Below are positions 53,441-64,000 of a DNA stretch of 64,000 nt, one piece after another (position 1 is the stretch's first letter; every line of letters begins with the position of its first letter). The DNA is from Fodinibacter sp963800505 (GTDB lineage: Bacteria; Actinomycetota; Actinomycetes; Actinomycetales; Dermatophilaceae). A model generated the notes under the pieces. That model saw only the letters and a list, made by a program, of their open reading frames with translations. It was not told the DNA's origin and did no database searches. The stretch lies in NCBI GenBank assembly GCA_963800505.1, contig CAWDBL010000026.1, positions 62,001-126,000 on the forward strand, given 5' to 3'. A program made the translations under genes and the position numbers.

Positions 53441-54190
53441 GTGATGACAGGTGGTCTGGTGGTGCGGGGGGCGGGCCTCCTCCTAATGGTGGTGGCGCCG
53501 ACACCGTGGCTGTGGGGTGTCGCGGCCGGCACCTGGAGCGCCGCGGCCCGCGGGGCACCGGTGCGACCGGGCGAGGCGCTCACGGCGGTGGTGGCGTGCG
53601 CCGCGCTGGCACTCCTCGCGGTGCTGGCCCTGGGCGTGCTGCTCGAGCTGCTCGCGCAGGTGCCGGGAGCGGTCGGCCGCGCCGCCCGGCTGGTGGGCGC
53701 CCAGGCGACCCCGCGACTGGTCCGGCGCGCGGTCGGCGTCGCCCTCGGCGTGGCGGTGGTCGCCGGAGTGGCACCCGGTGCGGCCGCGGCGAGCCCGCCC
53801 GTGATGGTGCTCGCACCCGCTCCTCCCCCCGACCCGAGGTTCGCTCCGCTGCCCGACCCGGGATGGGCGCCCCCGCACACCTCCTCCACCGGGAGCGGTG
53901 CCGGATGGGTGCCCCCCTCGCCGGTCGTCCGCGCCCAGCCCGACGTGCGGGTGCTGAGCCCGGCGCCACGGGTCGGCCCGTCGGGCGAGGCTCCGCTCGA
54001 GGTGGTGGTGAGGCGCGGTGACTCCCTGTGGGGCATCGCAGCCCGCCACCTCGGCCCCGATGCCTCGGATGCCGAGATCGCCCGGGCGTGGCCGGCCTGG
54101 TTCGAGGCCAACCGCGACGTCGTCGGCGACGATCCGGACCTGCTGCGACCGGGACAGCGGCTGCAGGCGCCCGACGTGGTGACGTCGTGA
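53441..54190 (+). CDS. Membrane protein with C-terminal LysM domain
   Basis: The 249-residue protein has three N-terminal hydrophobic segments (GLLLMVVAPTPWLWGVAAG; LTAVVACAALALLAVLALGVLLELL; VGVALGVAVVAGVAPGAAA). A Pro-rich linker (about 125-185) and a LysM-like domain follow (about 186-245: LEVVVRRGDSLWGIAARHLGP ... DLLRPGQRLQAP). LysM binds peptidoglycan, so the C-terminus should lie outside the membrane and the protein would tether membrane to wall. GTG 53441 or the adjacent ATG 53444 is the start. It overlaps the Rv3235-like gene by 4 nt. Confidence 0.85.
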   Translation: MMTGGLVVRGAGLLLMVVAPTPWLWGVAAGTWSAAARGAPVRPGEALTAVVACAALALLAVLALGVLLELLAQVPGAVGRAARLVGAQATPRLVRRAVGVALGVAVVAGVAPGAAAASPPVMVLAPAPPPDPRFAPLPDPGWAPPHTSSTGSGAGWVPPSPVVRAQPDVRVLSPAPRVGPSGEAPLEVVVRRGDSLWGIAARHLGPDASDAEIARAWPAWFEANRDVVGDDPDLLRPGQRLQAPDVVTS

Positions 54191-54729
54191 GTGCCGGCCT
54201 GCTCCACGTGGCGCCGCCGACCCGGCCGCTGCCGCCCCCGCTGTCGCTCGAGGAGGCCATCCGCCGGTCGCGGCTGGCCACCGCGGAGCGCGAGGGGCGC
54301 ACCCCCTACATCCAGGACACCCTGGCCGTCGACTTCGCCGCCGCCTCGGACGAGCAGTTCTTCGGCCCGCAGCGCACCCTGCGTGACGACCTGCCCGACC
54401 CCACGGCCTGGGCCGGTCGCATCGCCCTCGCCCTGCTCGAGGTGATGACCGGGGTGCGCTCGGCGCCGCAGGTGCTGCGCTGGACCACCCCCGAGGTCTA
54501 CGCGGTGGTGGCCCGGCGCAGTGCTCTGGTCGCCCGCCGGGTCGCCGAGGGCAACGCCCCCCGCACCCGTCCCCGCCTGCGCGTCATCCGCGTGCGGGTC
54601 TGCGAGCCCGCCGACGGTGTGGCCGAGGCGGCGGTCGTGGTCAGCGACGGCCCTCGGGTTCGCGCGGTGGCGGTGCGGCTGGTGGGCCAGGACGGCAAGT
54701 GGCGGGTCAGTGCTCTCCAGGTGGGGTGA
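54187..54729 (+). CDS. Rv3235-like family protein
   Basis: The 180-residue protein starts at GTG overlapping the LysM stop. The conserved part is at about 75-180: PTAWAGRIALALLEVMTGVRSAPQVLRWTTPEVYAVV, then RVIRVRVCEPADGVAEAAVVV and VRAVAVRLVGQDGKWRVSALQVG. This matches the Rv3235 family found near secA in actinobacteria; the function is unknown. The N-terminus is Pro-rich. Its 3' end overlaps the opposing MFS gene by 23 nt. Confidence 0.8.
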   Translation: MSAGLLHVAPPTRPLPPPLSLEEAIRRSRLATAEREGRTPYIQDTLAVDFAAASDEQFFGPQRTLRDDLPDPTAWAGRIALALLEVMTGVRSAPQVLRWTTPEVYAVVARRSALVARRVAEGNAPRTRPRLRVIRVRVCEPADGVAEAAVVVSDGPRVRAVAVRLVGQDGKWRVSALQVG

Positions 54730-56374
54730 GCCTGCGCGCGGGGTCTGGTTCCTCCTCGGGCTCAAGCCCGGGTCCGGGGCTGCCCGGCTGTCGCGTGGGC
54801 AGCCCTCCGGAGGTGAAGAAGGCGATCAGCGCGGCCAGAGCGAGCACGGCCAACGCGCTGCGCAGCCCGTCCAGTCGTGCCTGCGCGTTCTCGTCGGTGA
54901 TCGCCGCGGCGGTCGTGGGGTCGACCCCGGCCTCGGTCAGTGCTGCCTGCAGCTGCGCGTCGGAGACGAAGGGAACGCCGGCGGACAGCTGCACCTGCGC
55001 CTGGGCTGTCACCGACTCAGGGATCGCCTCGTTCTGCGCGATCCCGCTGAAGAACGACGAGGTCAGCGCCGAGATGAGCACTGCCCCCGCCAGAGCGGTA
55101 CCGATCGAGCCGCCGAGGTTGGTGAAGGTGTTCTGGATGCCACCCACCTCACCGCTCTGCTCGTCGGGCACGCCCGAGACGGTTACGGCTCCGAGCTGCG
55201 AGGCCAGCGCGCCGATGCCGAGGCCGGCCAGCAGCAACGGTCCCGTGACGATCTCCGCTCCCACACCCAGCTCAAGGGACGCGGTCAGGCTGACCAGCCC
55301 CAGCAGGAGGGCCAGGAAGCCCACCCGCACCACGCGCCGCGGCGACGCCTGCGGGAAGACCTTGGGTACCCCCACCGCAGCGAGCAGCAAGGTGACCGAC
55401 AGGGGCATGATCCGCAGCCCGGTGTCGATCGCGCTGAGCCCGAGGGCCACCGAGAGGAAGAGCGGCACGCAGAAGAAGAGCCCCGCCTGGATGAGGAACT
55501 GGAAGAAGAACGCCACAACGCCGTTGCGCAGGGAAGCCACGCGCAAGATCGACGGGTCAAGCAGCGCCGACTGTCCCTGACTGATGCGTCGCCGCTCCCA
55601 CGCGAAGAAGGCCCACACCACGACGCCGCCGGCGAGCACGAGCCACACCACCGGAGACAGGCCCGCCCACGAGGGTGCGTTGGGCTTGGGGTTGACGAAG
55701 CCCCAGGTGCCCGCCTTGAGGATGCCGAGCACCACGAGTCCCAGCCCGAGGGCCGACAAGACCGTGCCCACCATGTCCAACTGGGCATCCGGGTCGCGTT
55801 CGCCGTCGACCATCCGGCGGGTGAGCAGCAGGATGACGGTCACCAGCACCACCTCGCCGACGAAGACCCAGCGCCAGGATGCGTACGTCGTCGCCAGGCC
55901 GCCGATGAGCGGCCCGGCGGCAACCGCGATCGCGCCCGCCGCGGCGACCAGTCCGTAGGCCCGAGGTCGTTCCGACGCAACGAAGTTCGTGGCGACCAGC
56001 GCGACGATGGACGGCAGGATCAGCGCAGCGCCGACGCCCTCGAGCAGCGACCAGCCGAACATCAGAACGGGCAGGCTCTGGGCCAGTGCCGTCGTCAGCG
56101 AGCCCGCGCCGTAGATGATGCAGCCGAGCGCAAAGGCCCGTTTGCGGCCGAGGATCGCGCCGACCTTGCCGCCGGTGATCGTCAGAGACGCCATGACCAG
56201 CATGTACAGCGTGATCGCGGTCTGGATGCCGGTGACGTCGGTTCCGACGTCCTCGGCCACCGTCGCGATCGAGACGTTCATGACCGAGCTGTCCAGGATC
56301 ATCAGGAACTGCGCGGACGCCAGTGTCGTGAGGACGGTGGCCCCGGCGGTGCGGGCGACGGTGTCTGTGCTCAT
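54707..56374 (-). CDS. MFS drug exporter, DHA2 (EmrB/QacA, 14-helix) family
   Basis: The 555-residue transporter has about 14 helices. Conserved: LDSSVMNVSIATVAEDV in helix 1, GGKVGAILGRKRAF (motif A of the 2/3 loop), SLLEGVGAALILPSIVALV and AAAGAIAVAAGPLIGGLATTYASWRWVF (motif C region). The long tail holds GGIQNTFTNLGGSIGTALAGAVL. It likely expels hydrophobic or cationic compounds by proton antiport; the substrate is unknown. The C-terminal extension PGLEPEEEPDPARRLTPPGEH is charged and cytoplasmic. No regulator is adjacent. Confidence 0.92.
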   Translation of the reverse strand: MSTDTVARTAGATVLTTLASAQFLMILDSSVMNVSIATVAEDVGTDVTGIQTAITLYMLVMASLTITGGKVGAILGRKRAFALGCIIYGAGSLTTALAQSLPVLMFGWSLLEGVGAALILPSIVALVATNFVASERPRAYGLVAAAGAIAVAAGPLIGGLATTYASWRWVFVGEVVLVTVILLLTRRMVDGERDPDAQLDMVGTVLSALGLGLVVLGILKAGTWGFVNPKPNAPSWAGLSPVVWLVLAGGVVVWAFFAWERRRISQGQSALLDPSILRVASLRNGVVAFFFQFLIQAGLFFCVPLFLSVALGLSAIDTGLRIMPLSVTLLLAAVGVPKVFPQASPRRVVRVGFLALLLGLVSLTASLELGVGAEIVTGPLLLAGLGIGALASQLGAVTVSGVPDEQSGEVGGIQNTFTNLGGSIGTALAGAVLISALTSSFFSGIAQNEAIPESVTAQAQVQLSAGVPFVSDAQLQAALTEAGVDPTTAAAITDENAQARLDGLRSALAVLALAALIAFFTSGGLPTRQPGSPGPGLEPEEEPDPARRLTPPGEH

Positions 56375-56384
56375 CCGGGTGTCC

Positions 56385-57074
56385 TCAGCCGTCGTATGGG
56401 TCGATCGCGCGGGCCCACCGGTAGCGGCGCGTGGACGGCTCGGTCGCCACCGGGTCCTCCAGGACCGGCTCCTCGGTGAAGGGCCCCTCGGTGACCCGCG
56501 CCTCGGCGGTCCCGGGTGGCGGTTCGGTGTGGGCCGCCTCGACGGCGGGGGTGACTGGGACGGGGCGGACGGCGCCGGGAGGCACCGGCACCGGAGCGGG
56601 CGTGTGCGGCCTCCAGTCGTAGGTGACCGAGCTGTAGACGGCCATGTCCTGCACCGAGTGGCGCCTCGGACTGATGACGCACCAGAAGAACCCGATGGGG
56701 AAGAACACGCAGAAGGCCGCCCGGCCCAGGGCTCGCACTGGGCCGAGCTTGCGTCCTCGACGTCCGGCGACCCGGATGCCCATCACGTGCTTGCCGTAGC
56801 TGCGGCCGAGGAGCCACCACGACAACCAGAGGTAGACCACCGAGAGGCTCAGCGTGAAGGTCAGCCCGGCCAGGAAGTGCCCGTCCGGCCAGGTGAAGTC
56901 CCGCGGATCGAGGAGGAACGTGATGGAGACCAGCCCCAGGTAGCAGGCGCCGACCATCACCCCGACGACGAGCGCGTCGATGGTGTTGGCCACCGCCCGG
57001 GTGACGACGCCCGCCGTCTCGCCCTGGTAGGCCCGCACCTCCTTCGGCACGGGCGAGATCTCGGGGCCGCTCAC
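56385..57074 (-). CDS. RDD-family membrane protein (probable 3' half of a split gene)
   Basis: The 229-residue protein has an RDD domain: GVVTRAVANTIDALVVGVMVGACYL with Arg and Asp in helix 1, YLWLSWWLLGRSYGKHVMGIRV in helix 2/3, and FFPIGFFWCVISPRRHSVQDM. A Pro/Glu-rich cytoplasmic tail follows. RDD proteins are thought to be transporters in some cases. Read alone it starts at GTG 57074 with a poor ribosome site. The preceding gene runs into it in another frame with no stop. In other actinobacteria I recall, the VD-x-x-x-VAR repeat region and the RDD domain are one polypeptide, so this is probably one gene broken by a single-base indel. Confidence 0.82.
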   Translation of the reverse strand: MSGPEISPVPKEVRAYQGETAGVVTRAVANTIDALVVGVMVGACYLGLVSITFLLDPRDFTWPDGHFLAGLTFTLSLSVVYLWLSWWLLGRSYGKHVMGIRVAGRRGRKLGPVRALGRAAFCVFFPIGFFWCVISPRRHSVQDMAVYSSVTYDWRPHTPAPVPVPPGAVRPVPVTPAVEAAHTEPPPGTAEARVTEGPFTEEPVLEDPVATEPSTRRYRWARAIDPYDG

Positions 57075-58002
57075 GAGGGACTTCCCGGCTGCCGTCGGCT
57101 GAGCTCTCGATCCGCGCCTTGCGCCGGCGGAACAGCGCCCGGTCGACGGCCCGGCTGATCGCGTCGTCGGCGGTGATGCTCGTCATCCGCGCGCCGCGCA
57201 CCGTCTCCGAGGCCATCGAGCCGGTGGAGTCCCGGATGATCGCCGGCAGGTCGATGACGTCGAGCACCTCCTCGACGATGCCGATGACGTCGATCCGGTC
57301 GATGATCGCGTCGAGGTCGACGCGCGCCACGGCTCCGTCGAGGTCGACCGTCGCCACCACGGCATCCAGGTCGACCCGGTTGATCACGGCCCCGATGTCG
57401 ACCCGGGCCACAGCGGCGTCCAGGTCCACCGTCGCCACCACGGCATCCAGGTCGACCCGGTTGATCACGGCCCCGATGTCGACGCGCGCCACGGCTCCGT
57501 CGAGGTCGACCGTCGCCACCACGGCATCCAGGTCAACCCGTGCGACTGCGGCATCGAGGTCAACCCGCGCCACCGCGGCGTCCAGGTCGACCAGGGCCAC
57601 GGCGGCGTCGAGGTCGACGGTCGCCACGAGCCCGTCGAGGTCGACGTTCTCCTCGACGAGCCGGGTCAGGTCGAGCCGCTCGACGACCATGGCGACGATG
57701 GCAGGGGCCCATATGTCGAGCAGGGCCTCGACCTGGCGGGTGAGCTCCTCACGGTCGATGCTCCCGCTGCGCGCCAGCCCGCCGACGACGGTGGCCGGGT
57801 GGAAGCGGCTGGGCACGAGCGGGGGGTGCCACAGCACCCGGGCCAGTGGTGCCGCCGCCCGGTGCACGGTGCGCACCGCAACGACTGCCGCACCGACGGT
57901 GACCCCGGCCATGCCGAGGGCGGCGTCGAGCACCAGTTGCGCTTCGGGCCCCAGCTGGGGCAGCGCGACCGGACGTCCCGACGTGGTCAGCTCCTTGGAC
58001 AC
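57073..58002 (-). CDS. VDLDxxVAR nonapeptide-repeat protein (probable 5' half of the RDD gene)
   Basis: From GTG 58002 (AGGA upstream) the frame encodes an N-terminal region of about 119 residues (LPQLGPEAQLVLDAALGMAG..., TVVGGLARSGSIDREEL). About 13-14 tandem nine-residue repeats follow (consensus VDLDAVVAR, variants VDIGAVINR), then IDLPAIIRDSTGSMASETVRGARM and ISRAVDRALFRRRKARI. There is no in-frame stop at the end given. The frame stays open to 56371, right through the RDD gene. One extra base at about 57075-57110 would explain the split. The fused product would be about 540 residues. Confidence 0.65.
57268..57645 (-). repeat. 27-bp-period coding repeats
   Basis: About 14 units of 27 bp encode the VDLDxxVAR series. 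Longer perfect matches occur inside: 57347-57402 equals 57428-57483 (81 bp apart, three units). The block near 57320-57372 recurs 162 bp later. This points to recent expansion by multiples of the unit. Confidence 0.85.
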
Positions 58003-58226
58003 CCGTGTCCTTGTCTCTCGGAGGCTCCTGTCCGGCACGGTACCGGTCAGGGCTCCGGAGCGTCAGGGGCCTCCGGGCAAAGACGACCGCGCTCACCCGG
58101 CAGGGGTGAGCCGAGTGCCTGGGCGCCAGCTGACTCAAGAGGGTGGTCCCGGTCGGCGACCGCAGGGTCAGCCCCGCGCTGGGATCTCGTGTACGCAGGC
58201 ATCCGGACCCTCGCGGTAGGACGACG

Positions 58227-58263
58227 AAGTCCCCGCTGGGGATGACCTCCGCAGCGGGGACTT
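58227..58263 (-). terminator. Strong hairpin downstream of secA
   Basis: AAGTCCCCGCTG (58227-58238) and CAGCGGGGACTT (58252-58263) form a perfect 12-bp stem with a 13-nt loop, 18 nt after the secA stop on the minus strand. No T-run follows, as is usual in high-GC actinobacteria. Confidence 0.65.
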
Positions 58264-58280
58264 CTCACGGGCACGACCGG

Positions 58281-61190
<2,910 letters not shown>

Positions 61191-61367
61191 GAGTGGGACT
61201 CCCTTGGCGTGACAACATGGCGGTCGCTCGACCGGACCTGCCTAGGGTAGTCGAGCCCGGAGCGCCCGACCGACCCGGCGACCGGCACCCGAAGGGTGCA
61301 ACGCGGCGCACCGCGGCCCGAGTTCCCCCGGCCCCCGCGCAGGTGGTTGGGTGGAGGAATGACCGGT

Positions 61368-62501
61368 ATGCCGTTCCCGGGCTGCGTGCCCGAGCTCACC
61401 GACGGGGTGGTGCGGCTGCGCGCCCACCGCCCCGAGGATGCCGAGCGGATCGTCGAGCAGTGCAACGACCCCGAGACGATGCGCTGGACCACCGTGCCGC
61501 GGCCCTACGGGCTCGACGAGGCCCGCGAGTTCCTCGCGACGATCGAGCAGGAGTGGAACGAGCCGGCCGGGCGCCGCCACTGGGCGGTCACGGATGCTGC
61601 CGACCCCGAGGCGCGCTTCCTGGGCACGGTGGACCTGCGCCCTCGTGGTGGCGGGGCCGCGGAGACCGGCTTCGGCCTGCACCCCGAGGGGCGGGGACAG
61701 GGCCTGATGGCGGGCGCGCTGCGGCTGGTCTGCCGCTGGTGGTTCGGCGAGGGGGGCAGCCGGGTGCACTGGCTCGCGGTGCGCGGCAACTTCGCCTCGT
61801 GGCGGGTCGCGTGGTCGTGCGGCTTCACCCACCACGGGACGGTCCCCCAGTCCCACCCGGACCCGGACGACGCCGAGGCGCCGGGGCTGGACGTGTGGCG
61901 CGCCAGCCTGGGCGCCGACGACGTGATGGAGCCCCGCACGCCGTGGGAGGACGTGCCGGTGCTGGACACGCCGGCCGGCGACGGCATCCGGCTGCGGCCG
62001 TGGCGCGACGACGACATCGAGGCGCTCGAGCCGCGCGACCAGCCCGACCACTACATGCCGGCGCGCGGGGTGCTCGACGCCGACACCTTCCCCGAGTGGC
62101 TGATGATCCGCCGCGAGCAGATGTCGCTGGGGCGCACCCTGAGCTGGTGCGCGGCCGACGCCACGACGGATGCCGCGCTGGGCGAGGTGCTCGTGTTCGT
62201 CACCGAGGGCACCCTCGACGACGACACCGCCGAGCTCGGCTACCAGGTGGTGCCGAGCGCGCGCGGCCGCGGGGTCGCGACCAGCGGGGCCCGGGCGCTG
62301 GTGGCGCACGCGTTCGTGCCGCGCTCGGCCGGCGGGCTGGGGATGCGGCGGCTCGTGGCGCAGACCGCGGAGGACAACGCGGCCAGCAACCGGGTGCTCG
62401 ACCGCCTCGGGTTCACCATCTGGGGACGCGAGACCGCGGCCGACGTGCTGCCCGACGGGCGGGCCGTCGACGCCCTGCACTGGGAGCTGCTGCGCGACTG
62501 A
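61368..62501 (+). CDS. Tandem double-GNAT N-acetyltransferase
   Basis: ATG 61368 is preferred over 61359 because GGAGGA (61353-61358) is then 9 nt upstream instead of 1. The 377-residue protein has two GNAT (RimJ/RimL-like) domains: residues about 7-185 (VRLRAHRPEDAERIVEQCNDPETMRWTTVP; FGLHPEGRGQGLMAGAL) and about 200-377 (IRLRPWRDDDIEAL; GYQVVPSARGRGVATSGARAL; DNAASNRVLDRLGF). Both carry an acetyl-CoA loop (R-G-x-G). The acceptor, a protein N-terminus or small amine, cannot be told. Divergent from secA. Confidence 0.88.
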   Translation: MPFPGCVPELTDGVVRLRAHRPEDAERIVEQCNDPETMRWTTVPRPYGLDEAREFLATIEQEWNEPAGRRHWAVTDAADPEARFLGTVDLRPRGGGAAETGFGLHPEGRGQGLMAGALRLVCRWWFGEGGSRVHWLAVRGNFASWRVAWSCGFTHHGTVPQSHPDPDDAEAPGLDVWRASLGADDVMEPRTPWEDVPVLDTPAGDGIRLRPWRDDDIEALEPRDQPDHYMPARGVLDADTFPEWLMIRREQMSLGRTLSWCAADATTDAALGEVLVFVTEGTLDDDTAELGYQVVPSARGRGVATSGARALVAHAFVPRSAGGLGMRRLVAQTAEDNAASNRVLDRLGFTIWGRETAADVLPDGRAVDALHWELLRD

Positions 62502-62516
62502 TAGGGCCGTACCGAG

Positions 62517-62595
62517 ATTGACCTATTGGTCGATCCGGGGACAGCCGGCCGACCGGATGCCGTCCCTCCTGTGACCTATTGGTCGATGTGGGGAC
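62517..62595. repeat. Repeat family B, two diverged copies
   Basis: Copies at 62517-62542 (TGACCTATTGGTCGATCCGG...) and 62561-62595 (CGTCCCTCCTGTGACCTATT...) share the inner GACC-TATT-GGTC palindrome with the pair at 45043-45123. The second copy also supplies, on the minus strand, the last codons and TAG stop expected for the glycosylase gene. Confidence 0.85.
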
Positions 62596-63789
62596 GCCAG
62601 GTGATGGCCGGCAGGTCGAGCCAGCCGCCAGCAGGGTCAGCTCGGCGTCGAGCTCCGCCTGGTCGTCGGGGCCCCCGCGGCCGGGCTCCCAGGTGCAGCG
62701 CCGGACGCGCAGCACCCCTGCGGCGCGGTCGGCCTTGAGGTCGACCCGGGCGACGAGGTCCTCCCCGAGCAGGAAGGGCAGCACGTAGTAGCCGTGGACG
62801 CGCTGCGCCTCGGGCACGTAGATCTCGAGCCGGTAGTCGAACCCGAAGACGGCCCGGGTGCGGTCGCGCTGCCAGATCAGCGAGTCGAACGGCGAGAGCA
62901 GCGCCCGGGCGTGCACCCGCCGCGGACGGCGCGCGTCGCGGTGCAGGTAGGCGGCGCGGTGCCAGCCCTCGATGGTGGCCGGCACCAGCGTCCCGTCGGC
63001 CACGAGCGAGGCGATCGCCGGCCTCGCCTGCTCCGGCGCGAGCCGGAAGTAGTCGCGCAGGCACTGCTCCGACCCCACCCCCAGGGCCCGGGCCGAGATC
63101 TCGACGAGCCGGCGGTGGGCCTGCGGCTCGGCGGGCCGGGCGTCGGGGTCCAGGGCCTGGGCGCGCAGGGCGGGCGGCAGCACCCGGGCGGGCAGGGCGT
63201 AGCGACGCTCGAACTGTGTCGTGCGCCCCGCGCTGGACACCTCACCGGCCCAGAAGAGGTGCTCGAGGGCGCTCTTGACCAGTGACCAGTTCCAGCCCCA
63301 GTCGTCCCGCTGACGGGGCAGGTCGTGGGCCAGCGCCACCTCCACCTGGCGGCTGGTGAGCGGCCCGCGCCGGGCCACCTCGGCGAGCACGGCCGCGACG
63401 AGGTCCGGGTGGTCGCGGGCCACCCGCTGCATCCCACCCCAGGCGTCCTCGCGGGCGCGGCGCATCCGGAAGTCGAGCAGGGGCCAGGTCGAGACCGGCA
63501 CCAGCGACGCCTCGTGCGCCCAGTACTCCACCACCCGGCGGGGTGCCACGTCGCGGGCCCGGTCGACGAGCCGGCGGTCATAGGGGCCAAGCCGCGAGAA
63601 GAACGGCAGGTACTGGCTGCGCACGACCACGTTGACGCTGTCGATCTGCACCACGCCGACGGTGTCGACCACCCGCTGCACGTCGCGCGTCCCCGGGTCG
63701 GCCGGCCGCGGCCGCGCGAAACCCTGGGCGGCCAGCGCGATGCGCCGCGCGGCGCGGGTCGAGAGGTGTATCGGCGACCGGTGCGTCAC
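62576..63789 (-). CDS. HTH_42 DNA glycosylase of the AlkX/YcaQ type (C-terminal frameshift)
   Basis: Winged-helix glycosylases of this family unhook interstrand crosslinks and excise alkylated bases. The catalytic Q-phi-D motif is present as Gln48-Ile-Asp50 (VGVVQIDSVNVVVRSQYLPFFSRLG). YWAHEASLVP, EGWHRAAYLH and LLSPFDSLIWQRDRTRAVFGFDYRLEIYVPE then HGYYVLPFLLGEDLVARVDLKADR also fit the family. The expected ending WLDLPAITWRPHIDQ-stop is in another frame: one base is missing near 62624. With it restored the protein has about 404 residues and stops at 62576. As read, the frame runs on to 62413 with an unrelated tail. GTG 63789 directly abuts the upstream stop. Confidence 0.85.
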
Positions 63790-64000
63790 TCATCCGTCGG
63801 GAGCAGGTGCTGCCGGTGCGCGTAGACGGCCGCCTCGACCCGCGAGTGCAGGTGCAGCTTCTCGAGGATGTTGCGGACGTGGTTCTTGACGGTGTTCTCG
63901 GAGATGCCGAGCCGTTCGGCGATCTCGCGGTTGGCCAGGCCACGGGCCACCAGCCGCAGCACCTCGACCTCGCGGTCGGTCAGCAGCGGCGCGGTGCCCG
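63790..64000 (-). CDS. NarL/LuxR-type response regulator, C-terminal part (runs off window)
   Basis: Only the last ~69 residues are visible: PLLTDREVEVLRLVARGLANREIAERLGISENTVKNHVRNILEKLHLHSRVEAAVYAHRQHLL. This is a GerE/LuxR helix-turn-helix with the recognition helix SENTVKNHVRNIL. The receiver domain, if present, lies beyond the right edge, as does any partner kinase. The stop directly abuts the glycosylase start, so the two may form one transcript. Confidence 0.85.
   Translation of the reverse strand, partial: GHRAAADRPRGRGAAAGGPWPGQPRDRRTARHLREHRQEPRPQHPREAAPALAGRGGRLRAPAAPAPDG

Noticed and set aside
57268..57645. CRISPR-like regular repeats
   Set aside because: The 27-bp period matches a nine-residue coding repeat in a long open frame.

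Overview
The window is high-GC actinobacterial DNA. WhiB1, the PdtaS-type sensor kinase, a WS/DGAT acyltransferase, an Rv3235-like protein, the large NAD-glutamate dehydrogenase and frequent GTG/TTG starts all point to Actinomycetia. Heavy use of the heptamer GGATGCC/GGCATCC suggests Micrococcales, with an Intrasporangiaceae/Dermatophilaceae-like right part and a Microbacteriaceae-like left part. That placement is inference. No tRNA, rRNA, CRISPR array or transposase was seen.

Region 1 (1-17171) is a tightly packed, co-directional cassette of four giant cytoplasmic-looking proteins (at least 1960, 1046, 2102 and 604 residues). The first joins a GHSTAG serine-hydrolase-like N-terminus to a DUF6603-type all-beta region and runs off the left edge. 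The other three match no family whose function I know. This is the best candidate for an undescribed system. It is followed by a promoter and a stand-alone P-loop protein resembling only the C-terminal half of the tRNA 2-selenouridine synthase MnmH.

Region 2 (about 18.0-22.8 kb) is a loosely packed mosaic: a secreted NodB-type deacetylase, an L-lactate dehydrogenase, and a DUF480 domain fused to a SAM methyltransferase, separated by long gene-poor stretches. It nearly lacks the GGATGCC heptamer common on both sides. It ends at about 22.8 kb, where a tadC gene is cut in mid-frame.

Region 3 (22.8-64.0 kb) looks like ordinary chromosome. It holds cpaF-tadB-tadC (tadC broken), divergent from an EssC-like FHA/FtsK ATPase; then whiB1 facing pdtaS; NAD-glutamate dehydrogenase; two membrane transport-type proteins; leucyl aminopeptidase; a PLP decarboxylase/M20 peptidase pair; a small WXG-like gene pair; a DUF2505 gene; pruA; DUF6912; WS/DGAT; TadZ/CpaE and SAF (CpaB-like) genes; an HTH regulator; LysM and Rv3235-like genes; an MFS exporter; an RDD/repeat protein; secA; a double GNAT; an AlkX/YcaQ-type glycosylase; and the C-terminus of a NarL-type regulator. 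GDH, PruA, PepA, the M20 peptidase and the decarboxylase make this part rich in amino-acid and peptide catabolism. SecA, the Tad pieces and the EssC/WXG genes supply secretion functions.

Five single-base frame breaks occur in region 3 (two in tadC, one each in the EssC-like gene, the RDD/repeat gene and the glycosylase gene). None was noticed in regions 1-2. They may be real decay or consensus errors, so the tadC junction should be checked for misassembly before any transfer story is told. Region 3 also carries two families of intergenic palindromic repeats, several probable leaderless promoters with identical spacing, and a 50-bp tandem duplication spanning the whiB1 stop codon.
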